A stretch of 64,000 nt of DNA from Microbulbifer sp. THAF38 (GTDB taxonomy: Bacteria; Pseudomonadota; Gammaproteobacteria; Pseudomonadales; Cellvibrionaceae). Below the pieces are notes generated by a model. That model was not told the origin of the DNA. It did not search any database and worked only from the letters and a program-made list of their open reading frames with translations. Positions 45,036 to 53,798 of the stretch are shown here, piece by piece. Location of the stretch: the NCBI RefSeq assembly GCF_009363535.1, contig NZ_CP045369.1, positions 1,306,001 to 1,370,000 of the forward strand. The letters are read 5' to 3'. Each line of letters starts with the position of its first letter. Positions within the stretch are counted from its first letter, which is position 1. Both the position numbers and the translations under genes were made by a program.

Positions 45036-45539
45036 ATGAAAAAACTACTTTTGTTGTGTGTATTCTCTACCACATTACAAGCCGCGCCACTCACCAATTT
45101 TCAGATCATAGATGGTGATACAGTTCACGGTTATATTGGAAGTGAGTACACAGAGATACGCCTACAATGTATTGATGCACCGGAAACCTATCCTAGCACT
45201 CAATCCCATGGGCCAGAATCAACGCAAACATTGATCGACTTATTGTCATATGGCCCAGTAGATTTTCAATCAACAGGGAGGGACCAATATGGCAGGGAAA
45301 CAGGCTATCTTTTCGTCAACGGCTATAACATCAACCAGGAAATGGTTGCACGGGGAGCCGCCTGGAATTACGCCTACTACTGCGGAAACAAGTTTGAACT
45401 TGAGCAGGATATTGCCTACTACTCTAATCTAGGGCTTTGGGAGGATTCTGCCCCAAAGGACCCCTATTGCTTCCGCAAAAATCTGGATCGAGATTTCTGC
45501 TACTACAACCCAGAAAACAATTTTGTTCTTGATGACTAA
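45036..45539 (+). CDS. Secreted thermonuclease (SNase-like)
   Basis: 167 residues. The signal peptide is MKKLLLLCVFSTTLQAAP. SNase core: FQIIDGDTVHGYIGSEYTEIRLQCIDAPET, GPESTQTLIDLLS, then VDFQSTGRDQYGRETGYLFVNG and MVARGAAWNYAYYC, the positions of the calcium-ligand Asp residues and catalytic Arg-Glu-Arg in staphylococcal nuclease. The loop YYCGNKFELEQ and the C-terminal Cys pair (PYCFRK, DFCYYNP) may form disulfides, as expected for a periplasmic or extracellular enzyme. Monocistronic and AT-richer than nhaA/tlyA. Confidence 0.87.
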   Translation: MKKLLLLCVFSTTLQAAPLTNFQIIDGDTVHGYIGSEYTEIRLQCIDAPETYPSTQSHGPESTQTLIDLLSYGPVDFQSTGRDQYGRETGYLFVNGYNINQEMVARGAAWNYAYYCGNKFELEQDIAYYSNLGLWEDSAPKDPYCFRKNLDRDFCYYNPENNFVLDD

Positions 45540-45846
45540 TTATCAATCCAACTCTCATACTGAACAATCCCCAAGTAATCAATAAGCTATATAAATAAAA
45601 CAACACACTTGGAATCGTAAAAGGCACGGATGCCGATTAAAAGTCTAAAGTGAGATAATTATATCCAAAGCCATTATCAAGCCTACTAAACTTCAAAACT
45701 GGAATGGCTTTTACGGGGCTGACCAATTCAGCTTTACTTATTTGAAACTTAAACAGATCACCATGCAATATTCTCGTGCAAAACCTATGCAAAATTGATA
45801 GTTTATCATTTAACAATTAGCCCTCCCCAAGGAATGGGAACATAGA
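45540..45846. other. Intergenic region upstream of the LysE-family gene
   Basis: 307 AT-rich bases with no recognisable gene; presumably the promoter of the transporter gene. AAGGAATGGG precedes its ATG. Confidence 0.5.
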
Positions 45847-46464
45847 ATGGTTTCTGTTGAGTTTTTAATAACTTCTCTGATTGTAGTTTTGATTCCAGGT
45901 ACAGGCGTTTTATATACCGTTGCTACTGGGCTCTTTGTGGGTAAGCGGGCCAGCCTTTATGCCGCACTTGGTTGCACCCTTGGCATTATTCCAGCGCTAC
46001 TGGCCAGTGCATTTGGTCTCGCCGCCATCTTTCATACCAGCGCACTTGCTTTTCAGATCATAAAGTATGCTGGCTCTGCCTATTTACTCTATCTCGCCTG
46101 GCAAATGTGGAAATCATCCACCTTTCTATCTGCAAATGAGCAAAAGACCAAGAAAAAAATTACTGACATTGTCTTAAAAGGGTTCCTGCTAAACATTTTA
46201 AACCCTAAACTCTCAATCTTCTTTCTTGCATTCTTGCCGCAATTCATTCCGGCTACAGCCAATAGTGCTCTAACTTACATGCTGGTCCTAGGCACCATGT
46301 TTATGCTAATGACTTTCGTAGTATTTATAGTATACGGTTTAATGTCAGGTCTTTTCAGCAAGTTTATAACAAGCTCTAAAAGAGCAAGCATCAACATGCA
46401 GAAATTTTTTGCCAGCAGCTTTGCCGCGCTCGGCTTAAAACTGGCGTTTAGTGAGCGGTTATAA
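45847..46464 (+). CDS. LysE/RhtB-family exporter
   Basis: 205 residues with about six hydrophobic helices. Amino-acid or small-metabolite export across the inner membrane. Landmarks: VEFLITSLIVVLIPGTGVLYTVATGLFVGKRASLYAALGCTLGI (the family's N-terminal PGP-like region, PGTG here), AFQIIKYAGSAYLLYLAWQMWKSS and ILKGFLLNILNPKLSIFFLAFLPQFI. The C-terminus FITSSKRASINMQKFFASSFAALGLKLAFSERL resembles the truncated relic at 21194-21322. The gene is convergent with the GNAT fragment at 46795. Confidence 0.9.
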   Translation: MVSVEFLITSLIVVLIPGTGVLYTVATGLFVGKRASLYAALGCTLGIIPALLASAFGLAAIFHTSALAFQIIKYAGSAYLLYLAWQMWKSSTFLSANEQKTKKKITDIVLKGFLLNILNPKLSIFFLAFLPQFIPATANSALTYMLVLGTMFMLMTFVVFIVYGLMSGLFSKFITSSKRASINMQKFFASSFAALGLKLAFSERL

Positions 46465-46794
46465 ATTTACTCATGTCACTAACTGTGACAGAGGTGGAGA
46501 GCATGCGACTTAATTTGAAATTTGAACACCAGCCTGACAGCAGAATCCCAGGAGCCATGAAACTTAAAAACATATTCCAAGTAAACAGGTATAAACCGAG
46601 TTAGTATATTTTTGAGAGTTAGCCATATTAGAACTTCTACAGTGAGCTCTGGAAACCTCAATAATAGCTACCACACATCTATTTAACAAAGGTCACCATC
46701 AGCCATTATCAAAGCAGTTTACTGCTAGCTATAGCAGTACTCTCCAGAGTAATTAGAAAGCCAATTTGGTAACTACCGGCAACTTTTATACAAG
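46465..46794. other. Intergenic region between LysE and the GNAT fragment
   Basis: 330 AT-rich bases without a gene. A short inverted element, GCTAGCTATAGC, stands at about 46724. No terminator with a T-run is evident. Confidence 0.45.
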
Positions 46795-46977
46795 CTACTT
46801 AATCAGGTGCATACCCTCTGTATTTGGGCTACTCAATTCAAAACCAAATTTTTTATATAATTCAGGGACATCGGCCATGATGGTAATATAAGCAGAGGGA
46901 AGCGCCTCACGATCCAAGTAAGACATAATGTGTTCCATCACAATTCTTCCCAACCCCTGACCTTGATAAGTTGGGTA
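46795..46977 (-). pseudogene. GNAT acetyltransferase, C-terminal part only
   Basis: The minus strand reads YQGQGLGRIVMEHIMSYLD, then LPSAYITIMADVPELYKKFGFELSS and EGMHLIK with a normal stop at the left end. This is the acetyl-CoA loop and the complete C-terminal half of a GNAT protein. The 5' half is missing: the sequence is cut at 46978 by the end of an IS3-type relic, and only a TTG inside that junction could start translation. The missing portion has a match in the plus-strand fragment at 19802-20066. Not functional on its own. Confidence 0.85.
46926..46976 (-). repeat. 51-bp inverted repeat, right copy
   Basis: Reverse complement of 20016-20066 with one mismatch out of 51. Lies within the GNAT fragment, immediately beside the IS3 relic's left end. 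Confidence 0.93.
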
Positions 46978-47455
<478 letters not shown>

Positions 47456-47890
47456 GTTGGGGTGGAGTTAGTCCAATAAGATCATTAAAGGTGGTTGAGA
47501 ATTTAGGATGGTTTTTTTTATATCCACTTAAATATAGTGTTTTTGTTAGAGAAGTCTTGATTGAAGGCGGATTCGAAGGGGCACTTTTTCCAGGCTCCGA
47601 AAGTAGGTGCAGGAAAGCTGCTATATTTGTACCCTCTGTGATTGCCGAGAAGATTTAACGTAATCTCTTTCCGATTTATGTCATGAATGGGCAAGTGAAA
47701 GGTATCCAAATGTAATGCTCCTCAGTAGTGGTTAAATATTTGTTCTTATTATTGCAAGTAGAGTTTCAATAGAATCATGGTTGAGTATTCGGCCTGCGTG
47801 TATTGATGTGGTCACATTCGTATGTGGGCCAGCATAGAAAGAATGATCTGTTTTCCAGAATCTGGTTAGCTATTTAAATAGGAAGATTGA
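47456..47890. other. Region without a recognised gene between the IS3 relic and the SMR gene
   Basis: 435 bases. A 63-codon minus-strand frame (47518-47709) has no ribosome site and no recognisable product. AGGAAG stands just before the SMR start. Confidence 0.4.
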
Positions 47891-48226
47891 ATGTCACATT
47901 GGGTTTATCTCTCCATGGCGATTGTTGCTGAAGTCGTGGGTACGTCATTTCTAAAAAACTCAGATGGGTTCTCTAAGGTTATTCCATCGATAATAGTGGT
48001 CATATCTTATGGTATTGCATTTTATTTGCTCTCTATTTCATTGAAGACCATTCCAGTTGGTGTCGCGTATGCAGTGTGGTCTGGGGTAGGTGTTGCGCTA
48101 ATTACTCTGGTCGGCTTTGTTTTCTTTGGGCAAAGGCTTGATTGGGGAGCGGCTTTAGGTATAGCTCTTATCGTCTTGGGGGTTATAGTAATAAATCTAT
48201 TTTCCCGGAGTGTGAGTGGTGGTTAA
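47891..48226 (+). CDS. Small multidrug resistance (SMR) transporter
   Basis: 111 residues, four membrane helices. Landmarks: VYLSMAIVAEVVGTSFLKNSDGF with the essential membrane Glu (residue 14), the helix-2 end SYGIAFYLLSISLKTIPVGVAYAVWSGVGVALITLVGFVFFGQRLD, and a last helix with GVIVINLFS. The AYAVWSGVG stretch is characteristic of EmrE/QacE-type drug exporters. It works as an antiparallel dimer exchanging protons for cationic compounds. Single gene beside IS debris; possible recent acquisition is only inference. Confidence 0.92.
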   Translation: MSHWVYLSMAIVAEVVGTSFLKNSDGFSKVIPSIIVVISYGIAFYLLSISLKTIPVGVAYAVWSGVGVALITLVGFVFFGQRLDWGAALGIALIVLGVIVINLFSRSVSGG

Positions 48227-48361
48227 ATACAAAATGGGGTTGGCAATTTTGGCCGTCGTGGGGTATGGGTTAGACAAGCCCTTCTATGAGAAAAATTGAG
48301 AACACATGTGAGTGATTCAAGAAACTATTGGATAGCTATGGTTTATCAGCTGAGCTAATTT

Positions 48362-48970
48362 TCAGGCTGGCTCGACAGTGTAACTTCTCTGTTGCAAAGC
48401 AATCATTTTTTCGAATGGCTCCAGTAATCTTAAATAAATATCACTTTGCTCGAGCAGTTGCATTGCAGTGGCGATACTCTCAATGGTTGATAGGCCATCA
48501 GCAATAGAGGTCTTGCGGATTTTGTAATTTGATTCCAGACCACCAGTAAGGTTGATTCGTGGAAGTTTTTGCAACAAAGGGTTTAGGTGGAGAATTCTTT
48601 TTGATTTCTTCCAGGTAGCATCGATCACGATTAGCTGTTTGATGGTTGCTTGCCTGTTGCTGGATTTTTCCCTTAAATGACGATTCTCATCGAGTTCGGT
48701 ACTGTCAGGTAGCCATTCCAGTGAAGGGTAAAGTAGTGCTGAAGAGTCACTGAGCAGGGTATCTAACTGGTACTTAGATAACGTTTCAGCAACCATCAGC
48801 TCGCTGTTACTCAGGCATAGGTGTGTCATGCGTCCGGTATTGAATGGGTGCTTCTTCTCTTGCGGGTGCTGTATGATCACCACTCTTATGGTACTGGCAA
48901 GGCTCACCAGGGCGCTGCAATAGCAAACTTTGGGTGGACGCAAACAGGTATTACAGGTTTCTCTGGGCAT
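48362..48970 (-). CDS. DTW domain tRNA-uridine aminocarboxypropyltransferase
   Basis: 202 residues. Begins with a zinc-site-like CNTCLRPPKVCYC motif and continues VVIIQHPQEKKHPFNTGRMTHLCL, then IVIDATWKKSKRILHLNPLLQKLPRINL (the DTW signature reads DATW here) and YKIRKTSIADGLSTIESIATAMQLLE. The family (TapT/TuaA in E. coli) forms acp3U at tRNA position 47. The length is at the low end of the family. Divergently transcribed from the GNAT gene 27 bp away. Confidence 0.88.
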   Translation of the reverse strand: MPRETCNTCLRPPKVCYCSALVSLASTIRVVIIQHPQEKKHPFNTGRMTHLCLSNSELMVAETLSKYQLDTLLSDSSALLYPSLEWLPDSTELDENRHLREKSSNRQATIKQLIVIDATWKKSKRILHLNPLLQKLPRINLTGGLESNYKIRKTSIADGLSTIESIATAMQLLEQSDIYLRLLEPFEKMIALQQRSYTVEPA

Positions 48971-48997
48971 TTTTGACTACTGGGTACAGGCAGATTT

Positions 48998-49432
48998 ATG
49001 GGGATCACACAGCCTTCTTATAGGGTTCAGTGGCTGGCAGATATTGAGATTCCACTGGCAAACAAATTCTATCGCATGCATGGATTTCGTGGCAAAGCCA
49101 AACGTCACGAGGATTGTGCCGTAGTGCGTAGCGAGCGTGGTGAGGTAGTTGGCTGTGGATACTTGCGCAGATATAAAACCTTTAAACTGCTGGCGGGAGT
49201 TGCGGTGGCCCCGGAGCATCAAGGGCAGGGTGTTGCTCGACTGTTGTTAACACTGCTAGGTGAGCGCTTTGGTGGTGATACCTATACATTTCCCTATGCC
49301 CACTTAGAGTCTTTTTATTTGTCATTGGGCTTTGAGCGGGTTGATTTAGAAGCGCTGGCTACACCCGTTGCCGAACTGTACCAAAGTTACTTGGATCAGG
49401 GGCGTTCAATTTTGGCAATGGTCTATCGATAA
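48998..49432 (+). CDS. GNAT-family N-acetyltransferase
   Basis: 144 residues. The acetyl-CoA-binding loop is VAVAPEHQGQGVARLLLTLLGERFGG (QGQGVA), preceded by VVGCGYLRRYKTFKLLAGVAV and followed by FPYAHLESFYLSLGFERVD, the usual beta-bulge and C-terminal features. The substrate is unknown. It reads away from the DTW gene. Intact, unlike the GNAT halves elsewhere in the window, and not closely similar to them. Confidence 0.86.
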   Translation: MGITQPSYRVQWLADIEIPLANKFYRMHGFRGKAKRHEDCAVVRSERGEVVGCGYLRRYKTFKLLAGVAVAPEHQGQGVARLLLTLLGERFGGDTYTFPYAHLESFYLSLGFERVDLEALATPVAELYQSYLDQGRSILAMVYR

Positions 49433-49601
49433 TTGGATCAATAGATATTTGTTTTTATCCTATTGGGTATCCCTAGGATTATTGAGTTGCAGTATGCCGT
49501 CTGAATGAAACTAAAATTTTTTACGGCCAGGTAATAAACGGGGCACCAGCCCAAAGCGATACTCCATTCATTTAGTTAACATTGATCTCCCAGATGGAAT
49601 A

Positions 49602-50465
49602 TCAGTACATTGTGCTGCGCTGCGTACAGTCAATTTTTAAGTAGCGGTAGTTGCCGTCTACACTGATTGAGTCTCGGCGTTCGCCAGCACTTAATCCAGA
49701 AAAGGGTTGGATTGTGCTCCAGTTATTGCCATTGGTACTGCCAAGTAAGGTTTAGGCGGTGGCATTTGGGGTTTCCCAGTCGATAGTTACTGAGCTGATA
49801 GCCTGCTGTGTGCCAAGATCATAGGCTAAGCTGACTCTATCCGGGCCGTGAGCACTCTCCCAGCGGGTATTTGTATTGTGGTCATTGGCATTGGTGATGG
49901 GCTGAATTTCATTGATAGCGGTGATGATAGCTTAGGCATTCAGGTCTTTATTGCCGGGTTCATCATCGTTACTGGAGCCATCTTCACTGTTATCTTATCC
50001 ACTTGAATTATCGTTGTTATGGGTATTGCCACCAGGATCGCCTTCGCTGTCGCTGCCTCCAGATAATTAGATATTGCCGATTTTGATATCACTGACTTCT
50101 CCATCTAGCTCCAAGAGCCGAAATAGTTGGATTACGTTAGACATATCTACTTCATCACTGAAATCACTTAGAGGGATAGATATTTGATGCCACTGGCCAT
50201 CTCGTTATAGACCAAAAGTATCACCGTTGATTTGAATGTTTATTGTTTTTTATCTGATAGCTTAATTAGTTACCGGCTGGGAAACCTAGCAAAACAGAAA
50301 TTCCAAATAAAAGCCCCTAGAGCCTTTCTGTCGTAATTGGGATTCGCCCTGTCCCAGAGAAAAGAAAAAGGTTTGTATTTGCGAAATTTTGTAGAAATAA
50401 CGGTTTTTCTGTTGGTTCTTCTTGATTGGGGTTGGGGTTGGGGTTGGGGTTGGGGTTGGAGAAGA
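49602..50465 (-). pseudogene. Decayed gene for a modular carbohydrate-binding/hydrolysing protein
   Basis: On the minus strand, after a Pro-Thr linker (PTPTPTPTPNQEEPTE, 50459-50426), a readable block RDGQWHQISIPLSDFSDEVD, SNVIQLFRLLELDGEV and DIKIGNI matches the last module of the adjacent GH16 enzyme. A Gly/Asp/Asn-rich linker follows, then a discoidin-type (F5/8C) block: NTRWESAHGPDRVSLAYDLGTQQ, SSVTIDWETPNATA and GSTNGNNWSTIQPFSG. At least five in-frame stops interrupt it, and the 50224-50420 part is also scrambled. It is a relic of a paralogous secreted enzyme; the catalytic domain is not present. Confidence 0.72.
50426..50459 (+). repeat. TTGGGG hexamer tandem repeat
   Basis: Five TTGGGG units plus TTGG. 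On the minus strand it encodes alternating Pro-Thr (or Pro-Asn), a common linker in secreted glycosidases. The plus strand has enough G4 runs to form a G-quadruplex. Confidence 0.9.
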
Positions 50466-50552
50466 TAGGTCTAGAAAATATATACTTATTGTTTTAGGCG
50501 GTTCTAGCTTGTTACAGTGCTAGGGCTTAACAAGTTCTCGTTAACGATGGGC

Positions 50553-50588
50553 GACAATGAAATAGATGAATATTCATCTATTTCATTG
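50553..50588. repeat. 36-bp perfect palindrome
   Basis: ACAATGAAATAGATGAAT followed directly by its exact reverse complement, no loop, about 65 bases past the GH16 stop codon (minus strand). AT-rich without a T-run. Confidence 0.93.
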
Positions 50589-50653
50589 TTAAGTGAGTCA
50601 CTACTTGGACGCTATATGCTCAGAAACAGAGCTTGGCTTTTCTTATCCTTTAA

Positions 50654-52669
50654 TTACCGTGTGCCTGGGGCCCTTTTCGGTGGGCGGGGGCCGCAGGGTT
50701 TGCATTTTCCTTTAGGATGCTTATGTCGCCCATGATGTGGGCGGCATTTTCGGGGTGGGCGCTGGCAGTTGACCTCTGTAGTTCCACTGGAAAAATAGAT
50801 GTCATCGATTTCAATAGCGTCGATATTTCCTTCAACTCCTAGTAGTTCGAAGAGTTGAATCACGTTAGTCATATCAACTTCATCGCTGAAATCGTTGATG
50901 GGGATGGATACCTGATGCCATTGACCATCACGGATGAAGTCGTAGGGATCAGAGCTGCTGTTAAATTCGATCCATTTTTGTTCAACATCATTGATGCTGC
51001 CACTTTTCATACCAATCTTGAAGGGGGTATCGCTATTGGTTTTGAGGGCAAAATTTAGTGTGGCGGTATCGTTGTCGAAAGCGGACAGGTCGTAGTAGCT
51101 ATCGGCGGTAAATGCCATGCCAAACCAACCAGCTCCAGAGGACTGGTAGGAAAGGGACTTTTCTCCCTCGAATGGGGATTGAGGAGCTTCCACCAGTGTG
51201 CTTTCCCACACATATAGATTGCCGTCGGTACCCAGTTCAAAAGTGGAATCGCTCTCGGCAGTTTCGCTGTATAGGGAAAAGATGCCAGCGGGGATGGTCT
51301 TTGTTTCTCCCTCACTGAAGTAAATGTCATCAATGGCCAGGGTGAAGTCCTCTGCAGGTGCGCCACCACGAATCATTAGGGCCTGACTAATGGTGTGAAA
51401 ATCCACCGCATATTTGCTGAGCGGAATACTAACCTGGTGCCATTCACCATCGCGCTTTAACCCATAAGCTTCACCGTCATCGACCAAATCAACCCAGGTA
51501 TCGCTACCGCTGCCAGTACTGGCAATGCCAATACCGATGGTTTCGGTGCTGGTGGTCTTGATACGTAGGTTTAGGTGGCCATTTTGGTAGCGCATCATGT
51601 TCAGGTCGTAGTGCATCCAAAAGCCCATGCCAAACCAGTCGCCGGCACCAATATTGAATTCCAGTGCTTCACTGTCCTCAAGGCTTGCAATGGACTCCAT
51701 ATTGTTCCAAACATAGAGCTCGGTATCGGTCCCGAGTTCTAGAGATTCGGTGATATTCTCATTGTCACCGTATATACCGAGGTTGCCGGTTTTTGCGCTG
51801 TCTTTGGCCAGGGTGATTTCAGTGCTGTAATTGCTGTCGTCATTATCATAAATACGGACATAGTCCACATACATTTTGGCGGGCATCGGCGCAGTGATTT
51901 CTTCATTGGTGAAAATCTGAGGAAAAATGCCTCCCACAGCGAGATTGAGGATCAGGAAGTGTTCTTGGCGAAATTCGTCGAACGCGGGATCCTCACTCCC
52001 AATACTGATTATCTCATTGGCTTCATCGTCTACCCACATCGTAATACTGTCGGGAGTCCAGGTCATGCCGAAGATATGATAGTCCTCGGTTAAGTCGCTG
52101 CTGGAACCAAAATCTTCAATAAGGTTTTTGCTTTGGCCGTAGTCCGCCTGCCCGGTGTAGTCATCGGATTCGTGATGCCAATGGAAAGCGCCAGAGATAG
52201 CTGAATTTACACTGCCGCTATTAAGTGCCTCCGCCATACCGGCTTCGAGGATGTCCAGCTCACCACAGGCGGGCCAACCGGCCTGCCCATAGTTATTACC
52301 GAGCTGCCAAAAAGCTGGCCAGAGGCCGGCATTGAGGTCGGGTAGTTTGATTCGGGCTTCTATTGAGCCGTATTTATAAGAGAGTCGGCCTAATGTTTTT
52401 AGGCGAGCAGATGTAAAACTGCCGTCACTGTTACGCAGGGCTTGAATCACCAGATTGCCATCTTCTATAAAGGCGTTATCACTATTATCAGTGTAATTTT
52501 GCAGTTCATTATTGCCCCAACCCCAGCTACCTACATCGCAGGTCCAGATAGACTTATCAATACTGTCATTATCGAAATTATCCTCCCAGATTAAGGTTTT
52601 TGCGTTGGTTAATGGAGATGCACAGATCCCAAGAATGGCCAGTGCCATCGCTGACTGTTTAACTAGCAT
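50654..52669 (-). CDS. Secreted GH16-family beta-glucanase with two C-terminal binding-type modules
   Basis: 671 residues. The signal peptide is MLVKQSAMALAILGICASPL. GH16 domain at about residues 24-277: WEDNFDNDSIDKSIWTCDVG, the catalytic ELDILE with Glu137, Asp139 and Glu142, HIFGMTWTPDSITMWVDDE and YVDYVRIYDND. This is the pattern of laminarinase/lichenase-type enzymes that cut beta-1,3/1,4-glucans by a retaining mechanism. Two related modules of about 150 residues follow, each with LELGTD.LYVW, WFGM, RDG.WHQVSIP and an IDDIYFS ending. They are probably carbohydrate-binding jelly-rolls (ExoP-like). The last 40 residues are a Cys/His/Pro/Lys-rich tail. A decayed relative lies downstream. 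Confidence 0.9.
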   Translation of the reverse strand: MLVKQSAMALAILGICASPLTNAKTLIWEDNFDNDSIDKSIWTCDVGSWGWGNNELQNYTDNSDNAFIEDGNLVIQALRNSDGSFTSARLKTLGRLSYKYGSIEARIKLPDLNAGLWPAFWQLGNNYGQAGWPACGELDILEAGMAEALNSGSVNSAISGAFHWHHESDDYTGQADYGQSKNLIEDFGSSSDLTEDYHIFGMTWTPDSITMWVDDEANEIISIGSEDPAFDEFRQEHFLILNLAVGGIFPQIFTNEEITAPMPAKMYVDYVRIYDNDDSNYSTEITLAKDSAKTGNLGIYGDNENITESLELGTDTELYVWNNMESIASLEDSEALEFNIGAGDWFGMGFWMHYDLNMMRYQNGHLNLRIKTTSTETIGIGIASTGSGSDTWVDLVDDGEAYGLKRDGEWHQVSIPLSKYAVDFHTISQALMIRGGAPAEDFTLAIDDIYFSEGETKTIPAGIFSLYSETAESDSTFELGTDGNLYVWESTLVEAPQSPFEGEKSLSYQSSGAGWFGMAFTADSYYDLSAFDNDTATLNFALKTNSDTPFKIGMKSGSINDVEQKWIEFNSSSDPYDFIRDGQWHQVSIPINDFSDEVDMTNVIQLFELLGVEGNIDAIEIDDIYFSSGTTEVNCQRPPRKCRPHHGRHKHPKGKCKPCGPRPPKRAPGTR

Positions 52670-53282
52670 AATTTGTTTTCTTTGTTGGTTTTTATAAGGA
52701 ATGCCGTTTTAATAATATTGTTGTTTGGCGTTTTGTTATCGCAGTGAGTGCCGTTGATTTAATGAAGAAATATTTTTTGGTTGTGTTTTATTGGCACCGA
52801 TCAAAGCCTAACAAATAACCGATTGTGCTGGGGTGACAGCTCTACCCCTTTATCGTGAGGTCGGTCCTACTTGCCGCATACGAGTGATGGGAAAATTTTT
52901 AGTCAGCTGCGGGGTTGTTTCTATTGAAGTTTTCAGGAAGAGTCTTAGAGATAGACTTTAATGCCATAAAAGCCAAATTGCTGTGAGAATTAAATATCTA
53001 TATAGGAGGCTTTTTCCTTTGGTTTGATTGAGTGGCCTGTACTTTAAACTAGTTTTTTAAATCCATTTCTATTCTGACTGTAATTGTTGTAACTACACTG
53101 TCGCTTCTGGGATCTTATTATCTTTATTCCGTCCATGAAAAAGTTGATATTCTATGTGCCATGGCCTGGCGCTGGAAAATTATAAGCTGGATAGTAGGGC
53201 CGCCTTCTACCGCATATCATCCGGTGATATTTACGTCGCCCTGGCGGATGGTTACCGAGAGAGATAAATAACGGGAAGAAAA
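52670..53282. other. Long intergenic region upstream of pncC and the GH16 gene
   Basis: 613 bases, the longest gene-free stretch in the window. It must contain the divergent promoters of the glucanase and pncC. Nothing else is recognisable; no tRNA, repeat or relic was seen. Confidence 0.5.
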
Positions 53283-53798
53283 ATGGTTGATCATGGCGAG
53301 ATAACGATGTTGGCTCAGAAGCTTGGCGAGGAGCTGGGAAAGCGCCACTGGTTTGCGACTTCTGCGGAGTCTTGCACCGGTGGCGCGATTGCAGCGGCGA
53401 TAACCACCATTTCCGGCGCGTCCAATTGGTTTGACGGCTCTATCGTCAGCTATGCCGATCGTATCAAGCACAGTGTGTTGGGGGTGGACGTTAAGGACTT
53501 GAAGCAGTTTGGTGCGGTCAGTGAGCCAGTTGCCCGGCAGATGGCCTGTGGGGTGCTGGCTATGATGGATGCCAACCTTTCTGTGGCAGTAAGCGGTATT
53601 GCGGGGCCCAATGGAGGCACTGAAGAAAAGCCGGTGGGGACTGTGTGGATTGCCTGGGCCCATGCGGAAGGGCAGGAGCCAGTTCAGATTGATGCCCGCT
53701 GTTTCCACTTTCAAGGGGATCGCGCCACCGTGCAGGCTCAAGCGGTGGTGGAGGCTATCAAGGGTATGCTGGCAATTCTGGATGACCACCCCGTTTAG
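53283..53798 (+). CDS. pncC: Nicotinamide-nucleotide amidohydrolase (CinA C-terminal type)
   Basis: 171 residues. It deamidates NMN to NaMN in the pyridine-nucleotide salvage cycle. Family landmarks: LGKRHWFATSAESCTGGAIAAAITTISGASNWFDGSIVSYADRIK, GAVSEPVARQMACG, and VSGIAGPNGGTEEKPVGTVWIA. It lacks the CinA N-terminal domain, as is typical for the form next to recA in many gammaproteobacteria. AACGGGAAG precedes the ATG. Confidence 0.92.
   Translation: MVDHGEITMLAQKLGEELGKRHWFATSAESCTGGAIAAAITTISGASNWFDGSIVSYADRIKHSVLGVDVKDLKQFGAVSEPVARQMACGVLAMMDANLSVAVSGIAGPNGGTEEKPVGTVWIAWAHAEGQEPVQIDARCFHFQGDRATVQAQAVVEAIKGMLAILDDHPV

Noticed and set aside
45036..45539. Horizontal-transfer status of the thermonuclease gene
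   Set aside because: AT-richer than its neighbours, but the difference is modest and there are no flanking IS or attachment sites.
47518..47709. A 63-codon minus-strand open frame upstream of the SMR gene
   Set aside because: No ribosome site or known family; conservation would be needed to support it.
49602..50250. Stop-codon reassignment as an explanation for the in-frame TAA/TGA in the decayed gene
   Set aside because: All intact genes around it end with ordinary TAA, TAG or TGA stops, and the stops replace different residues, so decay is simpler.
50426..50459. TTGGGG array as a telomere or CRISPR-like array
   Set aside because: Five units without spacers inside a recognisable coding linker in a bacterial context; no cas genes or linear-replicon features.
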